The notes below the pieces were generated by a model, which saw only the letters and a list, made by a program, of their open reading frames with translations, was not told the DNA's origin and ran no database searches. DNA of 64,000 nucleotides from Archangium primigenium (GTDB lineage: Bacteria; Myxococcota; Myxococcia; Myxococcales; Myxococcaceae). The DNA is taken from contig NZ_JADWYI010000001.1 in NCBI RefSeq assembly GCF_016904885.1, positions 682,001 through 746,000 on the forward strand. Direction: 5' to 3'. A program made the position numbers and the translations under genes. Position 1 is the stretch's first letter; each line of letters starts with the position of its first letter. Shown in pieces: positions 8,337 through 16,571 of this stretch.

Positions 8337-9260
8337 TCAGTGACAGACGCCGCGGCCCTGGTCGCCCACGTCGCCGTCTGTCTGGAGGAACTCCCAGGTG
8401 TAGCCCTCCTCCTCCAGCGTGAGCTTCAACACGCCGTGTTTGTCTCCAATGCGCTTCCTGCTGCTCAGGGGCGCGGGCTCCAGCGGATAGAAGAACGTGC
8501 CGCCCGTGCCCACCACGAACTGGCGGATGCCCTGCTCCTCGCTCACTGTCTGGCCTTGCGGTGTCTGGGGCGCGAAGCGCTCGTAGAAGTGATCGTGCCC
8601 CGTCACCATCACCTCCGCGCCCGCCTCGGCGAGAATCTCCCAGAGCGGTCGCACGAAGCCGTTGTTGCGCACCGCGATCGACGTGAAGAGCGGCCGGTGC
8701 ATGTACGCCAGCGTGCAGCGCGTGGGATTCGCCTTCAAATCCTCACGCAGCCAGCGCTGCTGCTCGGTCGAGGCCTCGCCCTGCAATTCCGAGTTGAGCG
8801 CCACCAGGTGCCAGGTGCCCAGGTCGAAGCTGTAGTAGCCTTTGCCCCGCTCGCCCGCCGCCTCGCCGAAGTAGTCGTAGTAGGGGGCCGCCCCGGGCTC
8901 CAGGTACTCGTGGTTGCCCGGCACCGGCCGCGTGCGCGCCTTGTGTCGGCCCCACGAGGGCTCGTAGCAGTTGGTCAGCGCGCTCGCCGAGCCCGTCGGG
9001 TAGGCGCTGTCGCCCAGCACCAGGACTGTCCCCGGCTGCTGGTCCAGCAGCGCCGCCGTGGCCTCGTCCCCGTCCGAGGAGCAGTTACCGATGTCCCCCG
9101 CCGCGAGCACCACTGGCGCCGGCGGCTTGTTCTCCGGCGGCGGCACCTCCTCGCCCGGCGGGGTCGGATCCAGCGAGGGGTGTTTCTGGCAGGCCACGAA
9201 GCACCCCCCCAGCAGCAGGGCGCTCGCGGTGATGGTGGTCAGGACCAGGCGCTTGCTCAT
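8337..9260 (-). CDS. Lipoprotein metallophosphoesterase (purple acid phosphatase-like)
   Basis: The signal peptide ends at a lipobox (LLLGGC, Cys about residue 20), followed by a Pro/Glu-rich spacer. The catalytic domain shows the calcineurin-like metal-binding series in order: AAGDIGN, LGDSAYP (the GDxxY type of purple acid phosphatases), PGNHEYLE, MHRPLF and GHDHFYERF. A two-metal phosphomonoesterase acting in the envelope is therefore expected. At 307 residues it contains the domain and little more. It follows the lipoprotein gene at 9278-9691 by 17 bp and is probably its operon partner. Confidence 0.88.
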   Translation of the reverse strand: MSKRLVLTTITASALLLGGCFVACQKHPSLDPTPPGEEVPPPENKPPAPVVLAAGDIGNCSSDGDEATAALLDQQPGTVLVLGDSAYPTGSASALTNCYEPSWGRHKARTRPVPGNHEYLEPGAAPYYDYFGEAAGERGKGYYSFDLGTWHLVALNSELQGEASTEQQRWLREDLKANPTRCTLAYMHRPLFTSIAVRNNGFVRPLWEILAEAGAEVMVTGHDHFYERFAPQTPQGQTVSEEQGIRQFVVGTGGTFFYPLEPAPLSSRKRIGDKHGVLKLTLEEEGYTWEFLQTDGDVGDQGRGVCH

Positions 9261-9277
9261 GCGCCTTTTGTCTCACG

Positions 9278-9691
9278 TCACGGCACGGCGGTCATCGTGA
9301 GGGTCACCTGCTCGGTGATGATCCCACACGCGTCGCGCGCGACCCGTGCTTCCCCGCTCGCCCTCCATCGCTCGTCCGCGCTCCAGGCCTGGATGAAGTA
9401 GTGCCCCACCCCCTCGACGGACGGGGCCCAGGACTCACAGTGCTCGCGGCAGGTGTCCCGGAGCACCCGATCCTCCGACCAGACGCGGATGAAGGCTTCG
9501 TCGAGGAACCGGTTGCCCTGTGCATCGATGAGGTCCACCACCAGCGGGCTGCGGGCCTCGAGCGTGCACGTCACCGTGGGAAGGGAGTCCAGCGGCGCGC
9601 GGGGCTCGGGCGGCGGCGTGGGGGCGTCGGGACCGCACGCGGTGCACGACGACACCGCGGCGAGCAGCAGGGCAGTGGGCAGTGGGCGCAT
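9278..9691 (-). CDS. Hypothetical lipoprotein, first gene of a two-gene operon
   Basis: The start is a signal peptide (PLPTALLLAAVSSCTACG) in which either Cys could be the lipidated residue. A Pro-rich spacer and a small domain follow, with the pattern VTCTLEARSPLVVDLIDAQG then FIQAWSADERW; alternating hydrophobic strands suggest an immunoglobulin-like or carrier beta sandwich. Two further Cys residues lie in DTCREHCES. It lies 17 bp upstream of the lipoprotein phosphatase gene on the same strand, so both are likely expressed together in the envelope. I do not recognise the family. Confidence 0.68.
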   Translation of the reverse strand: MRPLPTALLLAAVSSCTACGPDAPTPPPEPRAPLDSLPTVTCTLEARSPLVVDLIDAQGNRFLDEAFIRVWSEDRVLRDTCREHCESWAPSVEGVGHYFIQAWSADERWRASGEARVARDACGIITEQVTLTMTAVP

Positions 9692-9793
9692 GCGGCCACC
9701 CTACGCGAAACGGGGGGCCTCGCTCAGGGGCCGGGCCGTCGAGCGTCCGAGGCTCCACACACCCCTCCCCCCGCGCTGCGCGCACACCGTAAG

Positions 9794-11347
9794 ATGCCCG
9801 CCCCCATGCGCTCCCGTTCCCTCCTGTTCTCCGTGCTCGCGCTCGCCTCGCTCGGAGGCTGCGCCACGCCCCGCGTCGCCGCGCCGCCCGAGCCTCCCGC
9901 CGCGCCCCAGCCTCCTCCTCCCGCCCCCGAGGCCCCGCCGGCCCCACCCGCGCCCGAGGCCCCGCCCGCGCCGCCGCCCGTGAGCGAGGCTCCGCCCGCG
10001 CCGCCGGCTCCAGAGGCGCCCCCGCCCCTGGTGTCCACCGCCGCCGAGGTGGACGCGCTCTTCGACCGGGGCGTGGAGGCGATGAAGGCCAAGGATGCCC
10101 CGGGCGCTGTCGCCGCCTTCTCCGCGTGTACTCGCTCGGCGCCCGTGCGCGTGGACTGCCACTGGGAACTGGGCTGGGCCTACTCGCTGCTCAACCGCTG
10201 GCCGGACGCGCTCGCCGAGTGGAACACGGTGCAGAAGCTCGACCCCAAGCACCCGGACCTCGAGGACGCGCTCACCCAGGCCCGGGGTCAGTCCGCGCTC
10301 CAGCGCCAGCTCGCCCAGGACAGCGCCGCCGCGCCCCGTCCGCCGCCCCCGGCCGACGCCCGGCTGCGCATCCGCGCCGTGGGGGACGTGATGCTCGGCA
10401 CCTCCTTCCCCGAGGGCCTCTTGCCCCCGGATGACGGCGCCGCGAGCCTCACCGCGGTGGCTCCACTGCTGCGCGACGCGGACCTCACCTTCATCAACCT
10501 GGAGGGCCCGCTGTGCGACAACGGCGAGACGCAGAAGTGCCGCAAGGGCGGCAACTGCTACGCCTTCCGCTCGCCCACGCGCTACGGGGCCTACCTCAAG
10601 GACGCGGGCGTGGACCTGGCCTCCACGGCCAACAACCACTCAGGCGACTTCGGCGAGCTGTGCCGCCGCGAGACCGAGGCCACGCTGGACGGGCTCGGCA
10701 TCGCCTGGAGCGGCCCCGCTGGCACCGTCGCCACCGTGGAGAAGAACGGCCTGCGCGTGGCCATGGTGGCCTTCCACACCTCGCCCAACTGCAACCACGT
10801 GAACAACCACGCCACCGCCTCGGCCTTCATCCGCTCGGTCAAGCGCGGGCATGACGTGGTGCTGGTGTCCTTCCACGGCGGCGCGGAAGGCGGCAAGGCG
10901 CTCAACATCCCCCAGGGCACGGAGATGTTCTACGGCGAGAACCGGGGCGACCTGCGCGCCTTCACCCACGCCGTCATCGACGCGGGGGCGGACCTGGTCA
11001 TCGGCCACGGCCCCCACGTGGTGCGCGCGCTCGAGTTCTACAAGGACAAGCTCATCCTCTACTCCCTGGGCAACTTCGCCACCTACGGCTCCTTCAACCT
11101 CAAGGGCCCGCAGGGGCTGGGGATGATCGCCGACGTGGAGCTGGACGGCCGGGGCCGCTTCGTCGCCGGGCGGCTCCTGCCCACGCGCCAGGAGGGCCGG
11201 GGCATTCCCCAGCCGGACCCGCGCGGCGAGGTCATCGAGCTGGTGCGCCGCCTCACCGCCGAGGACTTCCCCACCTCGGGCGCCCGGGTGAGCCCCGAGG
11301 GCGTCATCACCCCGCCCAAGGCCAGCGCCTCGCGCGCCGCGCCCTGA
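9794..11347 (+). CDS. CapA-family (PgsA-like) lipoprotein
   Basis: The short signal peptide (RSRSLLFSVLALASLGGCA) ends in a lipobox. A long Ala/Pro/Glu linker with repeated 'EAPPAPP' units follows, then a TPR-like pair of helices (residues about 85-160). The C-terminal 330 residues are a CapA domain: RIRAVGDVMLG, FINLEGPL, STANNHSGDFG, VSFHGGAEG, VIGHGPHVVRALEFYKDKLI and YSLGNF. CapA/PgsA proteins are metallophosphatase-fold proteins linked to poly-gamma-glutamate or capsule export, so a role in surface polymer handling is possible. ATG codons at 9794 and 9806 are both plausible; a longer frame upstream lacks a signal peptide. Confidence 0.85.
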   Translation: MPAPMRSRSLLFSVLALASLGGCATPRVAAPPEPPAAPQPPPPAPEAPPAPPAPEAPPAPPPVSEAPPAPPAPEAPPPLVSTAAEVDALFDRGVEAMKAKDAPGAVAAFSACTRSAPVRVDCHWELGWAYSLLNRWPDALAEWNTVQKLDPKHPDLEDALTQARGQSALQRQLAQDSAAAPRPPPPADARLRIRAVGDVMLGTSFPEGLLPPDDGAASLTAVAPLLRDADLTFINLEGPLCDNGETQKCRKGGNCYAFRSPTRYGAYLKDAGVDLASTANNHSGDFGELCRRETEATLDGLGIAWSGPAGTVATVEKNGLRVAMVAFHTSPNCNHVNNHATASAFIRSVKRGHDVVLVSFHGGAEGGKALNIPQGTEMFYGENRGDLRAFTHAVIDAGADLVIGHGPHVVRALEFYKDKLILYSLGNFATYGSFNLKGPQGLGMIADVELDGRGRFVAGRLLPTRQEGRGIPQPDPRGEVIELVRRLTAEDFPTSGARVSPEGVITPPKASASRAAP

Positions 11348-11529
11348 GCCGGAGCCCGGAGTCCGTTGGACGTCCCACGGATTCCAGGACGGTTTGAAGG
11401 CATATAAGTATGGTTTCACGGCACTTGCCCGCAATGCCTGTCAGCGCGGCGGGCGGGCGTCGTGTTTCGGGCAGGGACGCGGGTGCGCACCGAGCGCGCC
11501 GGGGGGGGACGGGTTAAAAGGAAGCACCC

Positions 11530-12831
11530 GTGTCCGCCCTCCACCTGTCCCGCTTCTCGTCGCTCCGGGCCTTCGGGCACCGGGATTTCGTCCATGTCTG
11601 GTCTGGAGCGCTCGTCTCCAACATCGGCACGTGGATGGAGACGCTCGCGCTGGGCGTGTTCGTCACCACGGTGACGGGCCGCGCGGAGGCGACCGGAGGC
11701 ATCGCCGCCCTGACGTTCCTGCCCGGAGTGGTGCTCGCGCCGGTGAGCGGCGTGCTGGCGGACCGGTTCGACCGGCGGGCCTTCGTGGCCGCGGGCATGC
11801 TCGCCCAGGCGGTGCTCGCCGCGGTGCTCACGCTGCTGGCCTTCACCGGCCGGCTCACGGTGCCCGCGGTGGCGGTGCTGTCCCTGCTCAACGGGTGCGC
11901 GAGCAGCCTGGTCAACCCCGCCTTCGCCGCGCTCATCTCGCGCTCGGTGCCGCCGGAGGATTTGCACAGCGCCTTCAGCCTCAACTCGGCGCAGTACAAC
12001 CTGGGGCGCATCGTCGGTCCGGCGCTGGGCGCGGGGGTGATGGCGACGCACGGCATCGCGTGGGCGCTGGCCGTCAACACGCTGTCCTTCGTGGCGGTGC
12101 TGTGGGCGCTCTGGCGCGTGCGGCCCCAGCCGCCCGCGGCCCACGAGCGTCAGGAGGCGCTGGGCCAGGGGCTGATGCGGGGGCTGCGCGTGTCGCGCGA
12201 GGACGCGACGCTGTGGATGCTGCTCGTGACCGCCTTCGCCGTGTCCCTGTTCGTCTCGCCCTTCATCGGGCTGGTGCCGGTGTTCGCCATCCGCGTCTTC
12301 CACGAGGGCGCCGCCGCCACGTCCTTCCTGGTGGCCGCGCAGGGCGTGGGCGCGGTGCTCGCGGCGGTGCTCATCGGCCCCCTGGTGACGCGGCTCGGAC
12401 GCCGGCGGCTCCTGGAGGTGTGTCTGGTGTTCATCGGCCCCGTGGCGGCCGTGTACTGGATGGCGCCCACCCTGCACACCGCCGCGCTGGCCATGGTGGG
12501 GCTCGGCGCGCTGTACATGGCCACGCTCACCAGCCTCAACACCGCGTGCCAGCTGCGCGTGCCCACGGCCCTGCAGGGCCGCGTGAGCGGCGTCTACAGC
12601 ATGATGGTGGCCGTGGGGTACGCGGTCGGGGTGTGGCTGCAGGGGGCGCTCGCGGACCGGGTGGGGGTGCGCCTCATCACCGCGGGCAGCGCGCTCTTCT
12701 TCCTCGCGCTGGTGCTCACCCAGCGGCTCTGGCGCCCGGAGGCCTTCGCGGCCACCGAGCCCACGCGGGCCGCCGAGCCCCTGGCGGCGCCCGCTCCCTC
12801 GCCCCAACTGGAGGGGGGCGCGGAGTTCTGA
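11530..12831 (+). CDS. MFS transporter, EntS-like (12-helix) family
   Basis: The 433-residue protein has about 12 hydrophobic helices. Near the start are FRHRDFVHVW-like and GTWMETLALGVFV segments, followed by the cytoplasmic loop motif GVLADRFDRRAF, all typical of the MFS_3/EntS group, which often exports siderophores or other metabolites. The central loop is short and the C-terminus is an Ala/Pro tail. The ATG at 11530 follows a run of AAAAGGAAGCA. Neighbours give no hint of the substrate. Confidence 0.85.
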   Translation: MSALHLSRFSSLRAFGHRDFVHVWSGALVSNIGTWMETLALGVFVTTVTGRAEATGGIAALTFLPGVVLAPVSGVLADRFDRRAFVAAGMLAQAVLAAVLTLLAFTGRLTVPAVAVLSLLNGCASSLVNPAFAALISRSVPPEDLHSAFSLNSAQYNLGRIVGPALGAGVMATHGIAWALAVNTLSFVAVLWALWRVRPQPPAAHERQEALGQGLMRGLRVSREDATLWMLLVTAFAVSLFVSPFIGLVPVFAIRVFHEGAAATSFLVAAQGVGAVLAAVLIGPLVTRLGRRRLLEVCLVFIGPVAAVYWMAPTLHTAALAMVGLGALYMATLTSLNTACQLRVPTALQGRVSGVYSMMVAVGYAVGVWLQGALADRVGVRLITAGSALFFLALVLTQRLWRPEAFAATEPTRAAEPLAAPAPSPQLEGGAEF

Positions 12832-12841
12832 GCCGCCAGGC

Positions 12842-12855
12842 GCCCGATTTCGGGC
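12842..12855 (+). terminator. Short hairpin after the MFS gene (weak terminator candidate)
   Basis: GCCCGA and TCGGGC are perfect inverted arms separated by TT, 10 bases after the MFS stop codon. There is no clear T-run after it, so termination would be weak or Rho-assisted. Confidence 0.3.
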
Positions 12856-12859
12856 ATAA

Positions 12860-12874
12860 GCGTCACCGTGACGC
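12860..12874. promoter_or_regulatory. Operator-like palindrome GCGTCAC-C-GTGACGC
   Basis: Perfect 7-base arms around a single C, 66 bp before the ATG of the GAF/pseudokinase gene. The half-site GTCAC/GTGAC is the same as in the palindrome at 16462-16478 upstream of the GH5 gene, which suggests one regulator could recognise both; this is untested. Confidence 0.35.
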
Positions 12875-12940
12875 GCTTCCAAGCCGTCAAGTCCGGTAGA
12901 GGGTCTCGGGAGGCCCGGAACTGGCCGGACAGGACGGCTC

Positions 12941-14197
12941 ATGGATTTCTCCTCACGTGCACGGCAGGCGGGCATCTCCCTCGACGACACCCTGCGGCTC
13001 CTGGAAGCCCAGGCGGCGCTCGCCCGCGTGGACGACGCCGGGGTGCTCGCCCGGCGGACGTGCGAGCTGGCCCGGGGCCTCATCGAGGCGGACGGGGCCT
13101 CGTTCGTGCTGAGCGAGGGGGAGCACGTCTTCTACGTGGAGGAGGACGTCCCGGGCGCGCTCTGGCGCGGGCGGCGCTTTCCCGTGGGGGAGTGCATCTC
13201 CGGGTGGGCCATCCGCCACCGGCGCCCCGCCGTGGTGACGGACGCGGCGCGGGACGAGCGCGTGCCCTGGGTGCTCTACCAGCCCACCGGGGTGAAGAGC
13301 CTCGCCATGATGCCCATGGGGGGCGCCGAGGCGTGCCGGGGCGCGATCGGGCTCTACTGGTCGCGCGAGCACACGGCGAGCGCGCGCGAGCTCTTCCTGC
13401 TCGAGGTGCTCGCCGAGGCCGCCGCCTCCGCCCTGGCGCACGCCGAGGCCCCGCCCCGCGCGGAAGGGCCTCGGGCCGACGGCTCCCCGTCCCTGGGGGC
13501 GCCCCCGCTGCGCTGGCTGCTGCCCGTGCTCCTGCGGGACATGACGCCGCCGCTCGACACCATCCTGCTCGGGGCCCGGGCGCTGCTCCTGGGCGGCGAG
13601 CTCGGCACGGAGGATCTGCGCCAGGTCGAGCACATCCTCTCGGGCGTGGCGCGCGCGCGCCACCAGGTGGACCAGGCGCTCGCGTATGCGTCCCGGCACG
13701 TGCGCGAGGGCCTGCGGCTCGCCGTGTCCCCCACGCGCATGGACGTGCTCGCGCGCCACGTGGTGGACGCGGCGCGCGAGGCCTTCCCCCACCGCCGGGT
13801 GGACTTCGTCGCCCAGGAGGTGTTGGGGTCGTGGGACGCGTCCCGCATGGCCGAGGCCCTCCAGCACCTGGTGCGCGGCGCGCTCCAACAGGGCTCGCCC
13901 GAGCACCCCGTCACGCTGCGCGTGGAGGCCCGGCCGTCCGAGTCCTACGTGGAGGTGCACACCGAGGGGGTCTGCATCCCCGAGGCCCAGCTGCCCGGCC
14001 TGTTCTCCCCTCCGCTCACGCCGCCCGAGGCGGGGCGCCCGGAGGAGCTGGGGCTGTTCATCGTGGATCAAATCGTCCGGGCGCACGGGGGGCGCATCCA
14101 GGTGCGCTCCACGCCGCGCGAGGGCACGCGCTTCATGCTCCACCTGCCCCGGCACCAGCCCTCCCCCATCCCCCCACCCGGCGAGCACCGCCCCTGA
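12941..14197 (+). CDS. GAF-domain histidine-kinase-like protein with degenerate catalytic motifs
   Basis: Residues about 15-165 form a GAF domain (LEADGASFVL-like segment, then FPVGECISGWAIRHRRPAVV), which binds small ligands or chromophores. The second half has the layout of a histidine kinase but not its key residues. The phosphoacceptor helix reads LLRDMTPPLDTIL, with no His where SHELRTPL would be. The N-box reads LVRGALQQGSPE, lacking the Asn. The G1 box reads VHTEGVCIPEAQL, lacking DxGxG. Only the final ELGLFIVDQIVRAHGG and EGTRFMLHLP segments are conserved. It is therefore probably a pseudokinase that senses through GAF and acts by binding another kinase. Confidence 0.82.
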   Translation: MDFSSRARQAGISLDDTLRLLEAQAALARVDDAGVLARRTCELARGLIEADGASFVLSEGEHVFYVEEDVPGALWRGRRFPVGECISGWAIRHRRPAVVTDAARDERVPWVLYQPTGVKSLAMMPMGGAEACRGAIGLYWSREHTASARELFLLEVLAEAAASALAHAEAPPRAEGPRADGSPSLGAPPLRWLLPVLLRDMTPPLDTILLGARALLLGGELGTEDLRQVEHILSGVARARHQVDQALAYASRHVREGLRLAVSPTRMDVLARHVVDAAREAFPHRRVDFVAQEVLGSWDASRMAEALQHLVRGALQQGSPEHPVTLRVEARPSESYVEVHTEGVCIPEAQLPGLFSPPLTPPEAGRPEELGLFIVDQIVRAHGGRIQVRSTPREGTRFMLHLPRHQPSPIPPPGEHRP

Positions 14198-14233
14198 GGG
14201 ACGAGGCCCCGCCGGGCACGAGGGCACGGGGGA

Positions 14234-14719
14234 CTACTTCGCGTCCACCGTGAGCACCATCCAGCGGTCCGTGCCGTGGTCGATGCGCACGTTGTTCGCG
14301 CCGGCCTCCTGCAACTGGTGGATGACGCGCTCGAGGAACTGCAGCTGCTCCTGCGACGCGTCCACGAACACGTTCTTCACCGCCACGCCCTTGGTGGGCT
14401 TGGGCTTCTTGGCGGCGGTCGCCAGGGCCAGCGGCTCGCTGGAGGCCACCAGCTTGAGCCGGCCGGCCAGGTCGTCCCCGGGCGTCTCGGCCTCGGCCTC
14501 GGCCTCGACGGAGGCCTCCTCGCCGCGCTCGTCCGTCCCGGGCACATCGCGCTGGGACTGCTCGCGCAGCTCGTTGAACGTCTTGGCGTTGAGCGACGCG
14601 CCGAACTTGTCCTTGTAGGTGTCCATCGCCTCGTTGCGGCTGATGTCCGGCTGGGCGCGGAACAGCTCGAGCAGGAAGCTGTGCCGCTCCTGCGCCTGAT
14701 CCTGGGAAATCCTTGCCAT
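14234..14719 (-). CDS. Hypothetical protein with acidic linker
   Basis: The 161-residue product starts at the ATG at 14719, preceded by GAGG 11 bases upstream; longer in-frame extensions upstream are non-coding. The N-terminal 55 residues are helical and charged (DQAQERHSFLLELFRAQPDI, then KDKFGASLNAKTFNELR), reminiscent of a small DNA- or RNA-binding domain. A linker of alternating Glu/Ala follows, then a C-terminal domain with VFVDASQEQLQFLERVIHQL and a strand ending in WMVLTVDAK. It is unrecognised and probably cytoplasmic. It stands alone between convergent and co-directional genes. Confidence 0.65.
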   Translation of the reverse strand: MARISQDQAQERHSFLLELFRAQPDISRNEAMDTYKDKFGASLNAKTFNELREQSQRDVPGTDERGEEASVEAEAEAETPGDDLAGRLKLVASSEPLALATAAKKPKPTKGVAVKNVFVDASQEQLQFLERVIHQLQEAGANNVRIDHGTDRWMVLTVDAK

Positions 14720-14882
14720 CTGTGCTGAACCTCGGAGTGCGCGCCCGTGTCCCACGACCAGCCGCGAGAGCGCGGGGGCGGCGCGCACGCTAACCGAGCC
14801 CCCGGGAGAGCGGAAGCCACCCGGTGAGAACCCGCCCGCCTGCTCCCCGCCGCGCGGCACGACAGGGAAGAACCCAGGAAGA

Positions 14883-14921
14883 ACCAAAGAAAAACCGGGA
14901 CCCCCGTGTGAGGGGCCCCGG
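14883..14921 (-). terminator. Rho-independent terminator for the Cys-rich lipoprotein gene
   Basis: Arms at 14895-14904 and 14912-14921 pair over 10 positions with one mismatch, around a 7-base loop. On the minus strand the stem is followed by TTTTTCTTTGGT, a good U-tract. It lies 29 bases after the stop codon of the gene at 14950-15345. Confidence 0.7.
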
Positions 14922-14949
14922 CGGGATGCTTCCAGTCGGAAGGGGGGGA

Positions 14950-15345
14950 TTACTTGCAGACGTTGGCGCAGACCGCGGGCTGCTTGGAGGGGTCCGTGCC
15001 GAAGGCGGCGAGGTAGTCCGCGCAGGACAGCTTGGCGCGCGCGTCCGAGCAGTCCGAGGCGGCGCCCAGGTCGAACGTCTTGCCCGCGTTGGTGCCCGTG
15101 CAGTTGTCGTTGTCGTCCTTGCGCGCCGAGCAGCTGCTGGCCGCGTAGAGCTTGGTCTTGCAGTCGCTCTCGCTGGTGCCGAACACGGCCTGGAACTGCG
15201 TGGAGGCCTTGGCCGCGTCCGACTGACACTCGTACTGGCGCTCGCAGACCTGATCCACGCCGGACTTGCAGACGTCCTCGGGGGAAGGACAGCCGATGGC
15301 GAACAGCGACAGGGCGGCGGTGCTGACGAGGAAGAACTTGCGCAT
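14950..15345 (-). CDS. Small Cys-rich lipoprotein
   Basis: The ATG at 15345 is preceded by AAGGAG at good spacing. The signal peptide (KFFLVSTAALSLFAIGC) carries a lipobox with Cys at about residue 19. The 110-residue mature part contains about ten Cys in a regular pattern (DVCKSGVDQVCERQYECQSD, SSCSARKD, SDCSDARAKLSCADY, PAVCANVCK), so it should be disulfide-rich and extracytoplasmic. Such Cys-patterned lipoproteins are common in myxobacteria. The downstream terminator makes it a single-gene unit. Function is unknown. Confidence 0.75.
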   Translation of the reverse strand: MRKFFLVSTAALSLFAIGCPSPEDVCKSGVDQVCERQYECQSDAAKASTQFQAVFGTSESDCKTKLYAASSCSARKDDNDNCTGTNAGKTFDLGAASDCSDARAKLSCADYLAAFGTDPSKQPAVCANVCK

Positions 15346-15544
15346 GGACGTCGTCTCCTTGGGGTAGCCGTGGCGCGGCCACGGGCCCCGGTCGGTTCCC
15401 CCCCTCAGGGTGTTCCAACCGGCGAGCGCCGCCGGTGTTAGCACTCCCCTCGCGCAAAGGCTAACTTCTCTTGACGGAAAGACAGGCTTTACGCCGTGCG
15501 TCACGCCAAACCAGACGTGGCGCGCCGCGACAGGAGATGGGTAA

Positions 15545-16363
15545 TCACCGGGAAGGCGGAAAGATGGCCGCCATTTGCCGGAGTTGGCCCAACAGTTGGC
15601 CCTCCTCATTCCAGACATGGGCGAGGTCGTCCGCGTAGCCCTGGGCGGCGTGCAGGGCGTGGCTCGTGCGCAGGAAGAAGGCGTCCGGCGCGCTCGCGAG
15701 CGGCAGGGGCGCGTAGAAGTGCGCCGTGTAGTCCATGGTGGCGCCCTGGCAGAAGCCGTCCACGCGGGCGAAGGCCGCCGAGGGAAAGGCATCCAACAGC
15801 CCCACGAGCAGGGGCGCGTCGAGGGGCTCGCCCTGGCGCGGGCGCACCCAGCCCGCCATGCGCGGCTCGGCGGCGCCGGCGAAGGGCAGCCCCTGGAACC
15901 AGCGGTAGTCGAAGTGCGCCCCGAACGCGGGCAGGAACTCGCTGGGAATGGAGGGCAGGTCCGCGGGCGGCGGCGCCTCGGGCGCACGCGCCTCGCTGAA
16001 GACGAGCGAGGTGTCACGTGGCAGCGCGAACGTGGCGGTCGCCAGACACGCCACCTTGCCCTCCTGCTCCAGGCGCGCGGACAGGTGCGACACCTGGCGT
16101 CCCGCGCGCTCGAGCCGCACGGTGATGAGGGCCTCGGCCTCGCTCACCGGTCCACAGACGTGCACGGTGAGCGAGCGCGGCGTGCGCTCGGGCTCGGCCA
16201 GCTCGCGCATCATCGAGCGCAAGAGCGCCCCGCCGAGCACGCCGCCATACGCCCCGCGTCCCTGGAACCAGTGGGGGGTGATGCGGCCCGCGTAGCGCCC
16301 CTCCCCCAGGGCGCTCCAGGTGGTGGCGGTGGCGAAGGGCGTCGGATCGGCGGGGTCGGTCAT
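15545..16363 (-). CDS. Thioesterase family protein (TesB-like double hotdog)
   Basis: The 272-residue protein has two hotdog-like halves. The N-terminal half contains WFQGRGAYGGVLGGALLRSM, the long-helix segment of TesB-type acyl-CoA thioesterases, followed by LTVHVCGPVSEAEA strands. The C-terminal half contains PLLVGLLDAFPSAAF and MDYTAHFYAPLP. Family members hydrolyse acyl-CoA thioesters in the cytoplasm. No signal peptide is present. The active-site Asp/Thr/Gln set cannot be fixed by eye, so substrate chain length is open. It diverges from the GH5 gene with about 200 bp between. Confidence 0.82.
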   Translation of the reverse strand: MTDPADPTPFATATTWSALGEGRYAGRITPHWFQGRGAYGGVLGGALLRSMMRELAEPERTPRSLTVHVCGPVSEAEALITVRLERAGRQVSHLSARLEQEGKVACLATATFALPRDTSLVFSEARAPEAPPPADLPSIPSEFLPAFGAHFDYRWFQGLPFAGAAEPRMAGWVRPRQGEPLDAPLLVGLLDAFPSAAFARVDGFCQGATMDYTAHFYAPLPLASAPDAFFLRTSHALHAAQGYADDLAHVWNEEGQLLGQLRQMAAIFPPSR

Positions 16364-16461
16364 GCGCGGACCCTAGCCCACACCCACGGGGGCGTCTCCT
16401 GGCCGCGCCGTGGAGTCCTCCGCCACCCGCGGTGAGGGCGCGCCGGGCGGATGCCGTCCCG

Positions 16462-16478
16462 CTGTCACGTTGTGACAG
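16462..16478. promoter_or_regulatory. Operator-like palindrome CTGTCAC-GTT-GTGACAG
   Basis: Perfect 7-base arms with a 3-base spacer in the divergent gap between the thioesterase and GH5 genes, about 95 bp before the GH5 ATG. Such a palindrome is a likely repressor or activator site. The GTCAC half-site is shared with the palindrome at 12860-12874. Confidence 0.45.
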
Positions 16479-16571
16479 GGATTGAATTGCCGTTCTGTCT
16501 TGGGTTGCTTGACCCGGTTTGTGAATGCAGACACAGTGCCCTCGACCACGACGCGGGAGGACACGACCGTC

